Origin: Protea cynaroides | Lineage: Eukaryota; Streptophyta; Magnoliopsida; Proteales; Proteaceae | Assembly (NCBI GenBank): GCA_028583415.1 | Contig: CM053269.1 | Coordinates: forward strand, 32,740,254 to 32,804,253 | DNA length: 64,000 nucleotides | Direction: 5' to 3' | Shown: positions 45,418-57,080 of the stretch, one piece after another | Position numbering within the stretch: position 1 is the first letter of the stretch | How the letters are laid out: each line of letters begins with the position of its first letter | Notes under the pieces: model-generated | What the model was told of the DNA's origin: nothing | Databases searched by the model: none | The model's input: only the letters and a program-made list of their open reading frames with translations | Made by a program: the position numbers and the translations under genes

Positions 45418-46034
45418 ATGGATGCGAAATGTGAGTCTTGTGGTGTCACATGTGTGACACGTACAATTATTAATGGAAAAAATCAGGGGAGGAAGTACTA
45501 TCGATGCTCAAAATGTCAAAGCTTTGTTATGTGGGTGGACCAATTGAATCAATGCCCATGTGGAGCAGGGTAATGCAAAGTTAGAAAGGCAAAAACAGCA
45601 ACAAACAATGGAGATGTTGCCCACGTTCCACAGGAGTCAGTGTTAATCTACTGTGTTTTTAAATGTCTTTTTCAATGAAAGTCATCATGTATAATTGTCA
45701 TTTTCAATGATAGTTTTCTTGTATAATTGTCTTGGTGCAAGTGGATAATCATGGATGCGGGATGTTCGAATGGTTAGACACAACGGTATGTTCTCAGGGT
45801 GGTAGCACCACACATGCAATTGCTGAGTCAGGTGAATGCTCCTAGCTGATAGGAGAAAGCTCACAGACGACAATATCAAATATAGCAAGTGGTAGATGTA
45901 CGTCCCCGGCTTACTTGAAAGGTTACCTAAGAGGAGCCATTAGAGCGAATGCACAAAATTCTAGGTTGTATGAAGAGCTCCTCGAAGCTGTCGAAAAGCT
46001 AGAATTGAAGAATCCTGAAGAAAGAACTGATTAG
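45418..46034 (+). pseudogene. GRF-type zinc finger protein, broken
   Basis: ATG at 45418 opens a 51-codon frame with a GRF-type zinc finger: CESCGV, then NQGRKYYRCSKC and FVMWVDQ, ending CPCGAG-TAA. The frame stays open beyond the stop (CKVRKAKTATNNGD), like the start of a second GRF finger. The second finger's end appears at about 45752 (HGCGMFEWLDT), and with one TAG the same frame continues to 46034 through SPAYLKGYLRGAIRANAQNS and RLYEELLEAVEKLELKNPEE. GRF fingers bind single-stranded DNA in topoisomerase III and APE2-like proteins; in plants many are lone or transposon-linked. Function here unknown. Confidence 0.6.
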
Positions 46035-47081
46035 TTGATTGTAGCTTGTAGGTTTTGTGCAACTCTTATGGTAGTCAGAATTTAATGATTCAATTAGGTT
46101 ACCTCACTTTTTATGATGTACCAGCTTCTGTCAATGGACACTAAGGTCATGAGATTTTAGATTATTGAACATTTTGCTGTGCTACGGAGATATCCTCTTT
46201 TCAAACTCTATATTTGATTAGGACATCATCATTCTTTTTGTGGCAAAGAAGTTTTAATTTCCAAGTAAATGTCAAATGATTTACTACATTTTTCTACTTT
46301 GATGGTATATCATTTTCAAGAGTTTTGGTATTTTGTCAATGAAAGTCATTTGCTTGAGGTACCATTGACCCTTTAGGAGCTATTCTCGTCCCATTGGAAG
46401 AATTCATTCCATCCCTTTATTAGACCACTGCAAAGCCATGTGTGATGTCAATTCCTAAGATATTCTCTTCCCGTGCTTTCATCTAAGATATCGAAACTTT
46501 CATCTCCCACTAAAATTTGGTTCTCAATGGGAAGAGAAGGTTGCTGTTAAGGTTGGTTCTGAGATATCTGCAAATCATTAGTATTGAATGTGTTAAAGTG
46601 TTGTTCCTGTTAAGGTTGCCAGAATGGCCTCTTGGCTTCGAGATGCATTTATAGTTGGTGCTCTTCCATTTGCTGAAATTTATGAGTACTGAACAGGTAA
46701 AGCTACTGAGTGGACAAAGGAGAAGGTTGAAGAAATTAAAGACATTGAAGTTCACATTCATTTGAGAATTGGGACTGTTTACCCTTAACACGATAAAAAT
46801 GTCTATTGATCCTATTGGAAAAGTTAAAGAAAAACCTTATAGTAGCATACAAAAGTTTACATAAGATACTTTTACATGTCTTTGGAATAAATCAGCAAAA
46901 GGGTTGGAAACATCAAATATTCCCAAGCATAATATTCCTATATGAATTATGTATGACAAGTTCTATTCCTTTGACATAGAAGCAACATCTTTTGAGCATG
47001 ATCTCATAATTTCCCCAAGCTTTGAGAAGCATCAAGGCAATGCTCCATATCCTGTGAAAGAGATGCAAAATATACATTATC
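46035..47081. other. Left flank of element D
   Basis: AT-rich with no identified gene. A segment at about 46606-46788 reads as MASWLRDAFIVGALPFAEIY...stop...ATEWTKEKVEEIKDIEVHIH with a single TGA, which could be an exon remnant. The last five bases TTATC (47077-47081) are element D's target duplication. Confidence 0.45.
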
Positions 47082-47368
47082 TGTAAGACCCACACTCCAT
47101 GAACCCGATCTAAACCTTTAATTCATGTCGTAACAGGTCTTCCAATCATCACCGAACCAGACGGGACAAGCGGATGACAAACAGGTATGAAATTAGACCA
47201 AATTAAGTATGATATACTTCATACCGGTCGATGGTACCGGTCGACGGTCGACCGGTATGGCCTGCGCAGACTTAGATTTGGAAAAGGATCTCTACTGGTC
47301 CCACTTTTCAAATTTCAGACCAAAGGACTTTTCTAATGTCAGGAGGCTTCCTAAACCTAATCCTAGCC

Positions 47369-47377
47369 TATATAAGG
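47369..47377 (+). promoter_or_regulatory. TATA box of D 5' LTR
   Basis: TATATAAGG upstream of the purine-rich leader; same at 59501-59509 in the 3' LTR. Confidence 0.7.
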
Positions 47378-48059
47378 ACCCTTAAACCTCCTAAAATCTC
47401 TCTCATTGATCCTCACAAACCCTAGAGAGGAGAAAGAGGTTGAAGAAGGAGAAGAAGCTAGGAAGGAGAGGGAAGAGCCGCCATTGCCGTTGGACGAAGA
47501 ACACATTACCACGAACCAACGGTAAGTGCTTAAACCTTCCTCTACTTTAATCGTTCTAGGATGGTTAGTCATGTTTGGATCAATACCATGCAAAGCGAGG
47601 TATTGATCTAAACCCTATTTTGCCGCCAAACCCTAATCTAGTCGGTAAACCTTAGATTCAAGTTCTAGGTTGAAGATCATCGAAACTAGGACTTGAATGG
47701 AGTTGGAAACAACTCTAACTCAGTGCTCAGACCTAGAATGTGTAGGAGAAACCCCAGGATCAATAGGGGGTGATCGACGGAAGGCAAGAACCGGATGTAT
47801 GGTCTTCTGGAGACATACCGGTAGACCGTACCGGTTGCACCATATGCGATCGGTAGACCGTACCGATCGCACTGCGACCGGTACCTCCCAGAGACTGGTC
47901 TATGGGGACCGATCGACCATACCGGTCGCACCTTTCCCCATAGTGCCGTGACCGGTATTGCGACTGGTCTGCTCTGTGCGAAGTGTTTTGACCTTGTTGG
48001 TTTTTCGACCAACGTAAACCCTAAGAAAACTATTCTAACTCAACCCTAACATCGTGTAG

Positions 48060-48119
48060 GACCTTGTGATAGCAAGTTTGGATTCTGTGACGCGGAGCAA
48101 GTTATCAAACAAGCGTTAG
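48060..48119 (+). other. Candidate internal exon in D 5' LTR
   Basis: 60 nt after the acceptor-like GTGTAG and before GTAAGA. Open in the same phase as A's 5833-5892 (CDSKFGFCDAEQVIKQAL) and joining the exon at 51288 without a stop. In the 3' LTR the segment is also open, but its donor reads ATAAGG. Confidence 0.4.
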
Positions 48120-48804
48120 GTAAGAGAATCGGACCTAAATCCTTATAATTAATAACAGTAAAACGTTATTAATAACTATGATTCTGTGGACTGATGTTTG
48201 TGCATTCTCGCATGTCATCCTTTACTTTTAGTTATTATTATTGTTCATGCATACTCGTTATGCTAGGATGTGACTGTTAGGCATGTGATTGTTTTCGTTA
48301 GTGTGTGGAATGGGAAGGGCCGAGGGTCTGGGATCATTCCTCACACTAGCACCTTTTCGTATCGTTCTGTCTTAGCATGCTTGGTGCGGGTAGGGTATCA
48401 GGGGATGGAAGTGGCACTGTGGTCTCCGGCCTGGCCACTAGACTCTAGCTCTATCTCTATGCCGTAGGGAGCTGTGCTGGGATAGGGCCTACTGTGATTA
48501 CATATAGATTGGTTAGTTGCGAGCCGAGTTTGTCACACCCCAATTCCGGCTGAACTAGAAGTGTGAGTGAACCGACTCCAAACCACGGTTCACACCAGGA
48601 TCTCAATAGATCGTGTCAATCAATCATTCCCAAGCAATCTAACTTAATCAGAGAATAATACATAGCAGCGGAATTAAAATATAAATGAACTGAATTCTAT
48701 GTTATAATTAAAATAAATACTCCAATTATCCCATCATTCATAAAATTTAAGTAATAATTATTACAAAGTTTTAACAGAAAATAAAACCAATCACTGAGAG
48801 AAGA

Positions 48805-48925
48805 CACAAAACGAGCACTCGCATGACGCATCATGCTCGAACTCCACTGTCTGGGAGTCCAGGGCAGCCACCGTCTCGTAGGCCGGAGCAGATCATAAAG
48901 TCCTCCACCGTATACCCCGCATCAA
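48805..48925 (-). pseudogene. Small LTR frame, frameshifted copy in divergent solo LTR
   Basis: Minus strand: ELDAGYTVEDFM, a small insertion, then in the next frame APAYETVAALDSQTVEFEHD and ASCECSFCVFSQ with TGA. Two-frame reading preserves the whole conserved pattern, including CxCxxC, despite strong nucleotide divergence from the other LTRs. Confidence 0.6.
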
Positions 48926-48936
48926 GTTCCGAAAAG

Positions 48937-48938
<2 letters not shown>

Positions 48939-49032
<94 letters not shown>
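48939..49032. repeat. (AT)47 microsatellite
   Basis: An uninterrupted 94-base AT run inside the solo LTR, just before the small-frame acceptor position (minus strand). Length may be unreliable in the assembly. Confidence 0.97.
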
Positions 49033-49035
<3 letters not shown>

Positions 49036-51287
49036 GGTGAGCTCACAACTTAGCTCAGTAAAGTACAAGACCAATGCCACAAACAATATGCATGGATTAA
49101 CATTACAATTGAGTCAGGTATAACTTGCAAATATGCTATGGTAAGGTTTGGCGGCCACCACACCTCCATGCACGAGAGTGTGAGCACACCCAACAGTCAG
49201 ACACCTACCACACTACTGTTGTTGCCCCACATCACTCACTCCGGTATGGAGATAGGACTCGAGTCTGACGGGCAAGAAGAACCACAATCCCACGTCCTCC
49301 CCCTGATATCCCATACCGTACCAGTACCTAAACCCCTATTGGCAAGGGCTTGCAAGTGGGTTGCGTTTCTAACCAGTCCTAAATGTCGATACAGTATCAA
49401 TGGCCCTACCCCAGCACGGCTCCCTACGATATAGAGATAGGGTTCGAGTCTGGTGGGCAGGAAGAACCACAATCCCACGTCCTCCCCCTGATACCCTATT
49501 CGCACCAAGTCTGCTAAAGTAAAAGGCTATATGACCCTACCCCAGCACAACTCCCTACGACATAGGGATAAGACTCGAGTCTGGTGGGCATGAAGAACCA
49601 CAATCCCACGTCCTCCCCCTGATACCCTATTCGCACTGAGTTTGCTAAGGTAGAAGGCAATACGAGAAAAGTGTTAGCTGTGGATATATCCAAGGCACAC
49701 TCCCTTCACATTCCACACACTAACTAAAACATACACATGCCTAACATCCAACAATCCGAGCATATGAAATGCATGAGTAGATAATAACAAAAGAGACAAC
49801 TACATGGCATGTGAGATGCACAAACATCAAGTAATTAGATAAACATAAAATTATTCACAAGGTTACTGTTCTTTAATTTATTAGAGTTTGGGGTCTTGTC
49901 CCTTACCTGACACGTGATAAAACTCCCACTCTGCGTCACAGGGTTTACTCACGTTGTCTACAGGTCCTACATAATCATATCTTTATGTTAGAATCCATTT
50001 ATTAAGGTTTCAGAGGTCAGAACCAGGTTCGGCCAAGCAAACTAGGCTCGAAAAGCATACCAGTCGCAGGTACCGGTCTCAGTATAGTGAGACCGGTATG
50101 TGCCACCGATATGTATACCGGTTGCACACAGGTGAAGCCGGTATGTGCCTCCGGTATACACCGCAGGCCCATACCGCTGGACCTTGTGTCCTACCGGTAT
50201 AGCCCATGGTCTGGATCCGAGGGCCCGATCTCGGATCTCCCTTTCCCTTTGGTCATTGGCTTGATTTCTAGGGTTTCTCCTAACCCATTCTAAGATTCAA
50301 ATATTCTATTGGTCTTTTGATTTCGACTAGAATGCCGTATCAAATCTAGGTTAGATCCGAATGAGAAAACTAATGGAAATCCTAGGCTTTTTGGATCACT
50401 GCGCCGCTTTGCGGCTCCAATCCGACATCCTAATATTACTAATAGTATAGAGCACTTACCAGCGGTGAACCGACGACGTGCTCCTCCACTGAAGTCTCCT
50501 TCCTGGGCGACCTCTTCCTCCTTGCTCCTTCTCAACTCTTCTCCAGACGGCTAGGGTTTGAAAAGGATCAATGGAGTGGGATCATCCATATAAATAGAAG
50601 AGAGCCGTTCTTGGGAAGGTTTTCCATGATTGGAAACTTTCCAAGTTTCCATTCGGAGGGAGGGACCCGCTGGAGTCCGTCTCCTGCAGAAAATAAGCAT
50701 ACCGGTCGCACATACCGGTTGGAGTGACCACAATCGGTATAGTCCGACTGATATACCATACCAGTTGCACATACCGATTGCACTGACCGCAACCAATATA
50801 GTCAGACCGGTATGAGATTTAGACATTTTTCACAGGTTCTCTTACTTGAAAATTAAGTGGCTCGTCAACCGACTTCGCCTTCCGGTCCGGTTATGATTGG
50901 GAGACCTGTCATCATATATAACCATGGATTAGACCGGGTTTTCAAAGTACGGTTCTTACAAGTTTGCAAGCCCTCGCCAATAGGGGCTTATGTGTTGGTA
51001 TGGGTAGGGTATCAGGGGAAGTGTTGGTGGTGTTTGATCTAGACGCTTTAGCTCTATCCCTATTCCATGGTGGGTGCATGTGGGACGACAGTGGTGTTTG
51101 ATCCATTGGACGGCTTCACACACTCGTGTATAGGGGTGCGGTGGCCGCCAATCCTTTTTATAGCATATTGCAAACTTAAAATCAGACCATAATGTGAATG
51201 TTACTCATGCATATGTTTGTTGCACTGTCTGATTGTCTTACTGAGCTAAGTTGTGAGTTCACCCTGTATATATATACATGTTTTTAG

Positions 51288-51421
51288 ATGTTGATGCAGG
51301 TTATACGGTGGAGGATTACCTGAATGCTCCAGTGTACGGAGGTGTGGCTGCTTTGGACGTGCAAGCAGGAGAGGACGAGCATGACGCTTCATGCGAGTGC
51401 CCTTTCTGCGTGTACCTCTAG
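51288..51421 (+). CDS. Small LTR frame, intact copy in D 5' LTR
   Basis: After GTTTTTAG: VDAGYTVEDYLNAPVYG, GVAALDVQAGEDEHDAS, CECPFCVYL, TAG. Differs from A's copy at many third positions. The sequence immediately upstream is out of frame, supporting an exon boundary at 51287/51288. Confidence 0.6.
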
Positions 51422-51709
51422 GATTTGATTTAATTTATTTTAATTATTTTCAGTTGGAGATACAATTAATGTAAGGATATTTAATTATGTTTCGGTATTT
51501 GAATAACTGGATATTTTATTAAATTTATCAATAGATCACTCAGTTCATTTTATTTAAGACTTTTATTGTATTTTATTATATTTTGATTATGGTTATGTGC
51601 AATGGTTTGTATGAGTGGACACGGTCTTATTGAGATCCTGGTGTGAACCGTTGGTTTAGTGACGGTTCACTCACACTTCTGGTTTAGCCAAAATTGGGGT
51701 GTGACAACT

Positions 51710-51721
51710 TGGTATCAGAGC
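51710..51721 (+). other. Primer binding site of element D
   Basis: TGGTATCAGAGC, tRNA-Met type, three bases after the LTR. Confidence 0.92.
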
Positions 51722-52058
51722 TCTTAGGCTCTGTCCAACAGACCATATTTGCACTTAACTGAGTCGATGAACTGAGATAGGAAGAATTTAAAAGTCTTAA
51801 TAAAAACACACCTTAAGCACTTGTTTGATGTCTGAGACTAAATACCAAAGAGCATAATGTACTATACTAAAGGTGGAATTAATAAATAGACATGCTCTAG
51901 ATAGAAACCTTAATGACAAGTGAGAAAAATCATAAACTTCTATTAAAATATTTAAAGAAGTATCAAGGGTAATAGTGCTACAGGGTACAGTCCACAAGCC
52001 GGACAATTACCCTGTTATATAAAAACCATGTTGAGAGAGAGAGAAAATAAGAGGTCTA

Positions 52059-53287
52059 TCATGGGGATGGGGGCATTGGAGGAATAGGGTCAGTGATGTC
52101 ATAGTCACGCTCATAAGCCACCCTAAGCCAGTGTACCTACTCCTGCGTGACTCTGAGGCTGCGAGCAAGGCGCCCTAGGTCACGGCTCATCGCACGCTGG
52201 GCATCCCAGATCTCTGTAAACATACCCATAAAGGTATCGGGAAGAGGCTGGGATGGTCCCACAACAGGTGTGGACTGTGGTGCCGGTGCTAGAATGTCCT
52301 CCATCTGATCATCATCATCATCACCATCATCCCCTACCTCTTCTGCATGGGCTGCACTGGCTGCTGCTGCTGCTGCTGCCGCGGCTGTTACCCTCCTGAG
52401 CGGATGAGGACGAGCCTCTAGCTCCTCATCACTGACTGGCAGGTTGTCCATCCTCATCCAGAGAATGTCATCCTAGTCAATGTTAGAGGTCATGGTGTCC
52501 TCAACCGTAATCTCACCCCTCATGTCCACCCGTAGCGCTGCAGAAGAGTAGTGATAAGTCGGCCATATGGAAGGTTACTGGTCTGATCAGGCAAAGTAGC
52601 CTGACGCATGATCCTGATAATGATGTAAGGGAGACAGACCCGCTCCCCAGTGCAGATGCAATAGGTCAAGTACTGAGTGAGCTGAGACAACTCACTGTAG
52701 TGGCCACTCTGAGGAACGATATTGTGCTGGATGATGCAGCAATATACCCGAGGAACAGGTCTTAAGCTAGCAGCTTTCATGGGTGCTCCTGGGTTAAGGA
52801 TCTGCTCCAAAATCTCCTGGCACAGATCATCAGTGAGAAAGCCCTTCATCTTAGGGGCACAATAGACCAAGTCACCATCATTTGGAATCCCTAAAAGATC
52901 GACAAGCTGGTGAGTATCGAAAGATATGGGGACACCCTTGACGAAACTAGTAAGGCGGAGTTCCCTGACTCAGCTGAAGTCATTGACATTTCCCTCTATC
53001 TCCAAGTTCGCAAAAAGTGTTTAACGAGGTTGGGACGGATAGTCACCGTGTATGTAATGACGGGCAACCACCTAAGTCTACCAAAAGCTGCTTCAACATC
53101 AAACCACTGCAGCTGCTCCAGGTTCACCCATCGCCCTCGACTCAATATTTTTCTCTTCAAACCAGGGAAAGTGGGCTTACGCCGCCTCAGAACGAAACCA
53201 CAGCTCATCGAGCTGCGGAACCGGCAGATGCGGATGGTTCATGCCAAGACCAAATGCATGTTTACTAGCACCTCTGTGTTGAGACAT
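52059..53287 (-). pseudogene. Antisense ORF of element D
   Basis: Minus strand from MSQHRGASKHAFGLGMNHPH (53287) to the stop after PPMPPSP (52059), about 410 codons. Landmarks: the LRRRKPTFPGLKRKILSRGR segment after an early frameshift; GRWVNLEQLQWFDVEAAFG; APKMKGFLTDDLCQEILEQI (52520-52870 is open); RVYCCIIQHNIVPQSGHYSE; CICTGERVCLPYIII; a second open piece 52137-52457 with an Ala run, an acidic DDGDDDDDQM run, and a helical tail (LARSLRVTQEQVHWLRVAYE). Nearest relative is A's copy. Function unknown. Confidence 0.78.
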
Positions 53288-54292
53288 TTGAAACTACAAA
53301 ACAAAAACAAATAATGAGAAATTGGTTAGAATTTTTGAAATTTCGGCAGCATAACGACAGTATTGGAAGCAAAAGCCTCGAACTCACCCAAAATTTGGGG
53401 AGGAGGACTTACGTAACCCTCTAACACCACATGGAAACCAAGCATCCATCAAACAAACAAAAAATTTTGAAATTTCAAAAAAATTCGATTTTTTATCTAA
53501 ACCTAGGTCAAAAACTTAAAAATTTGATTTTTAGAAAAACTTTTCGGTGGAACCTCAAATTGGTTGAGGGCTTTCGCTCATAGAGGTCCCTAAACTCTTT
53601 CTAAGCCGAAGAAAAAGAGTTCTTACGGTTAGAATCTTCTAAACCAAGAAAAACCTAGTTTTTGGGCATGAAACTATGAAGAGAAGATGTAAAAAGGAAG
53701 AATGGAAGGAAGAAACTTACTTGGAGACGACGCTCAAGGTCTTGATCGGGAGAAAATCGCTTCTAAGACCACCGGTCAGACTGTAGCAACTCACCAAGCC
53801 AGAGAGGAATCGCCCCCGAAGAGGAAGAAGAAAAGAAAAGTGAGAAAAATATCACTTTTCCCAATTTTAAAGGACATTTTGGGCATACCGGTCAACAGTT
53901 TTGCCCATACCGGTCGACCAGTACCTCCCTAGGTATATTGACTGGTATCTCTCGGTCAGAGAAAAATTCTGACCGATCGACTATACTGGTCGCTCCATTT
54001 CCTACAGGGTTGCGACCGGTACATCGATCGGTACCCCTCGGGAGCTCCGAGAGGTTTGTCCGCCTAGACATACCGGTCGCACTACCATACACAGTGCCAC
54101 GACCGGTATGTTGCGACTGGACAACTATTTGAAGCCCAGAAAATTTTGGGAAAAATTTGTAAAAAAATCGATTTAAGTTTTCTTACGAGTTTCGCCTTGC
54201 ACTTGTTAAAGACTAACAATATTATGACTATTCGATTGTACCTCATGTGTTATGTGTTCTTCTCAGATCCAAGCAGGAAAAACTAATTCGAG
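53288..54292. other. Leader of element D between antisense ORF and gag
   Basis: Non-coding. Conserved block GGCAGCATAACGACAGTAT (53344 on), the minus-strand 8-codon frame MSESPQPI (53555-53581), an ACCGGTCG/CGACC array (about 53885-54120) and the acceptor-like TTCTTCTCAG (near 54267) before gag. Confidence 0.6.
53885..54120. repeat. ACCGGTCG/CGACCGGT motif array in D leader
   Basis: Repeated ATACCGGTC, TACCGGTCGC, GCGACCGGTA and related words in both orientations; same position as C's leader array but with the A/D-subfamily consensus. Confidence 0.7.
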
Positions 54293-55624
54293 ATGGTAGG
54301 CGAAAACGGTCATAGAGGCTCACGAAGGCGTCACCACTCTAGGGTACACCAAGACGAGGACAACGTGGAAACAGGAACTGTTGATGAGCAAAATGTAAAC
54401 CCAGACTGTAGAGAAAGGCAGAGTCCCAAAGCACCAACAAATTTGGCAGGACCTCCTCACACTAACTCAGAGACAATTGTAACAAATTTGGTTTATCAAA
54501 TGGAAGCTCAATAGAAAATGTTCCTTAATGAGATGTTGAAGATGTTCAGGCCACCAGGATTTATCCCTACAGAAGGTACACCTGAGTCTGGGGGAAATAA
54601 CAACACACTGCCAATGGATGCTAGTACTGGGCCGATGGTCCAAGGACAGAATCTACAACCACCACACCAATTTCCAACGTCGTCTGCCTATCAAGGGATC
54701 TATCCGTACCCACCACCATGGTATGGAACGAATGCACAGGGGCAGAATGACCTAAGCTGAGCGGTGGATAGGTTCTTGAAACTGAAACCCCCTACTTTCA
54801 CAGGGAAACCAGGAAAACCACTGTGGCCTGCACAGTGGGTTGCTGAATTGGAGAAGAACTTTCATTTAATGACTTGTACGGAGGATGAGAAGGTGCTATT
54901 TGCTACGCACATGCTCAAAGAAGATGCTAATGCCTAGTGGAATTCTACCCGGACATACTTGGAGACAAGGCATACTCAGATCACTTGGGAGATATTCAAG
55001 GGAGCTTTCTTTGATAAGTACTTTTCGAAGAGCTTCCGTGATCAAATGGAGAAGGAATTCTTGAACCTGCAACAATCCTAGTCGACTGTCAATGCTTACC
55101 AGCAGAGGTATGAAGACCTGTTTTTCTTTGCTCCGGCAAGCATGCAAGAAGAAGAAACCAAGACCAATAGGTTTACCATGGGATTGCGAGGAAGTATCCG
55201 AGAGCACGTCTTGGGTTTGGAGAAGAAAGTATACAATGAGGCTGTACAGATTGCTAGAGTAATTGAATCAAGCCAAAGAGACAGCTTCTTTTCTCAAAAC
55301 AAGGGACTGAAGAGGCCTACTACTGAGACTTCGGGTGGAGGAAACACTGGACCATTCCACCCATACAGGGCTCAGTCTGCTGTGGTGCCAACAAGAAATA
55401 CTACTGCACCACCACCCTCACAGTTAGCTGGACAAAACCCAAATATCAAATGCTTCAATTGTCAACAATTGGGTCATTATGCAAAGACCTGTACTCTACC
55501 TAAGAAGCAATTGCCACAACAAGGAAAGATATTTGCAGTCACCACTGAGGAGGTAGCCGTATCACCTGATGTGGTTACTGGTATGATTACGTCCCTTAAC
55601 ATTTGGCTTACTGTTTATTGTGTT
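54293..55624 (+). pseudogene. gag: Element D gag
   Basis: ATG at 54293 (MVGENGHRGSRRRHHSR). Pro/Asn-rich N-terminus, then capsid-like sequence (DRFLKLKPPTFTGKPGKPLW, VAELEKNFHLMTCTEDEKV, TWEIFKGAFFDKYFSKSFRD, YEDLFFFAPASMQEEETK, MGLRGSIREHVLGLEKKVYN) and the zinc knuckle CFNCQQLGHYAKTC (55451-55492). Stops: TAG 54512, TGA 54758, TAG 54935 (Trp position), TAG 55079. Confidence 0.86.
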
Positions 55625-55629
55625 TGAGC

Positions 55630-56219
55630 ATGTAGAACTAAGGGATAATTAAATTTCAAGAGCTGTAAATATAGCTGGTGTACCCGCCAGAGTACTCTTT
55701 GACTCTGGGGCCATGCACTCCTTTGTTTCTATGTCTTTTGGAAAGAGAATGGAGTTATCTATCAAGTATTTAACCCCAAGCTTGATAGTTCGCTCTCCGT
55801 TGGGAGTCGAAGTGGCGTTGAATAAATACTATGGGCCATGTACAGTTAGTATTGAGGGCCAAAACCTAGAAGCAAATCTGGTTCAACTTGAGATGGCAGA
55901 CTTTGACGCCATCTTGGGAATGGATTGGCTAGGCCATCATTCAGCTAGCTTATTATGTGGTGAAAGAAAACTCGTGTTTAAAGATGATAAGGGAAAGGAG
56001 TTTAGCTTCACTGGAACTAAGTTACCTAGGAAGCGGAAGCTGATCCTCTCTGTCCTAAAAGCTAAGAGATGCTTAGAGAAGGGAGGAGTGTGGTACTTAG
56101 TGTCTGTAGTCGACATCACTGCAGAGGTGCCAAAGATGGAAGATCTAGATATGGTACGAGAGTTTTCAGATGTATTTCCAAAAGATCTACCAGGTCTACC
56201 TCCAGACAGGGCTACATAG
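55630..56219 (+). pseudogene. pol: Element D protease
   Basis: Active site FDSGAMHSF with Asp codon at 55701; then SMSFGKRMELS, the GVEVALNKYYGPCTVSIEGQ stretch, LVQLEMADFDAILGMDWLG, and the linker LSVLKAKRCLEKGGVWYLVS to the RT N-terminal LPPDRAT, ended by TAG at 56217. A TAA lies just before the domain near 55650. Confidence 0.84.
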
Positions 56220-57050
56220 TTCATGATAGACCTTATGCCAGGGTCGGCACTGGTGTCTAAGGCACCGTACAGGATGGCCCCTACTGAATTAAAGGAGTTG
56301 AAGACCCAACTACAAGAACTACTAGATAAGGGTTTCATACGACCAAGCATATTGCCATGGGGAGCACCTGTATTGTTCGTCAAGAAGAAGGATGGTAGTG
56401 TACAACTATGTATCGACTATCGAGAGCTAAACAAGTTAACCATCAAGAATCGATACCCTTTGCCCAGGATCGATGATCTGTTCGATTAGTTACAGAGTGC
56501 AAAGGTTTTCTCGAAGATTGATCTTAGATCAGGGTATCACCAATTGAAGATCAAGGCAACAGATATTCCGAAGACTGCTTTCAGAACAAGGTATGGGCAT
56601 TATGAGTTCCTGGTAATGTCATTCGGGTTGACTAACTCCCCAGCGTCGTTCATGGAACTGATGAACCGAGTGTTTCATGACATGTTGGATACTTCGGTCA
56701 TCGTATTCATTGACGACATCTTGGTCTACTCAAAGGACAAGGAGACTCATGTAACACATTTGAGAGTAGCCCTACAACGGCTAATAAGGGAGAAGCTCTA
56801 TGCCAAGTTCAAGAAGTGTGAATTTTGGTTGAAGGAAGTGGCCTTCTTGTGTCACGTAATATCTACAGACGGTATCAAGGTTGATCCAAGTAAGATCACA
56901 GCTATAGTAGGATGGGATGCACTGAAATCAGTTGCAAATATTCGTAGCTTTCTTGGATTGGTTGGTTACTATAGAAGATTCGTGGAAGACTACTCAAGAA
57001 TCGCTGTTCCACTTACCAGACTAACCAAGAAAGGAGAAAAGTTCACATGA
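56220..57050 (+). pseudogene. pol: Element D reverse transcriptase
   Basis: APYRMAPTELKELKTQLQEL, VLFVKKKDGSVQLCIDYREL, FSKIDLRSGYHQ, MSFGLTNSPASFMELMNRVF, and FIDDILVYSKD with catalytic Asp codons 56712-56717, then IRSFLGLVGYYRRFVEDYSR. Stops at 56487 (CAG to TAG) and 57048 (TGG to TGA). Confidence 0.9.
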
Positions 57051-57080
57051 ACAGATGAGTGTGAGAAGTGCTTTCAAACT

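Larger units (their letters stand above)
48531..50960 (-). mobile_element. Divergent solo LTR inserted in D 5' LTR
   Basis: TGTCACACCCC (48531) to TTCTTACA (50960), 2430 bases, minus strand, no internal region. AGTT is repeated on both sides (48527-48530 and 50961-50964), a 4-bp rather than 5-bp duplication, or a 5-bp one with a lost terminal T. It is clearly diverged from the A/D LTRs, yet keeps ACCGGT/CGACC motifs (50050-50190 and 50700-50810), the small frame and repeats of CCACAATCCCACGTCCTCC (about 49277, 49470 and 49604). Confidence 0.88.
47082..51706 (+). repeat. 5' LTR of element D, interrupted
   Basis: Two pieces, 47082-48530 and 50961-51706, total about 2191 bases after removing the 4-base duplication, matching the 2188-base 3' LTR. 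TATA 47369-47377; strong donor CAACG/GTAAGT at 47521/47522; ACCGGTCG arrays about 47220-47262 and 47815-47970; candidate exon 48060-48119; small frame 51288-51421. Confidence 0.92.

Noticed and set aside
48823..49053. Frames encoding long Tyr-Ile repeats on both strands
   Set aside because: Translation of the (AT)n microsatellite; only the short flanks carry the decayed LTR peptide.
49138..49508. Overlapping frames on both strands in the solo LTR
   Set aside because: They follow the internal tandem repeats of the LTR and are not preserved in related LTRs.
50290..50826. Several overlapping frames near the solo LTR start region
   Set aside because: Overlapping shadows in U3/R sequence with no conservation in other LTRs.
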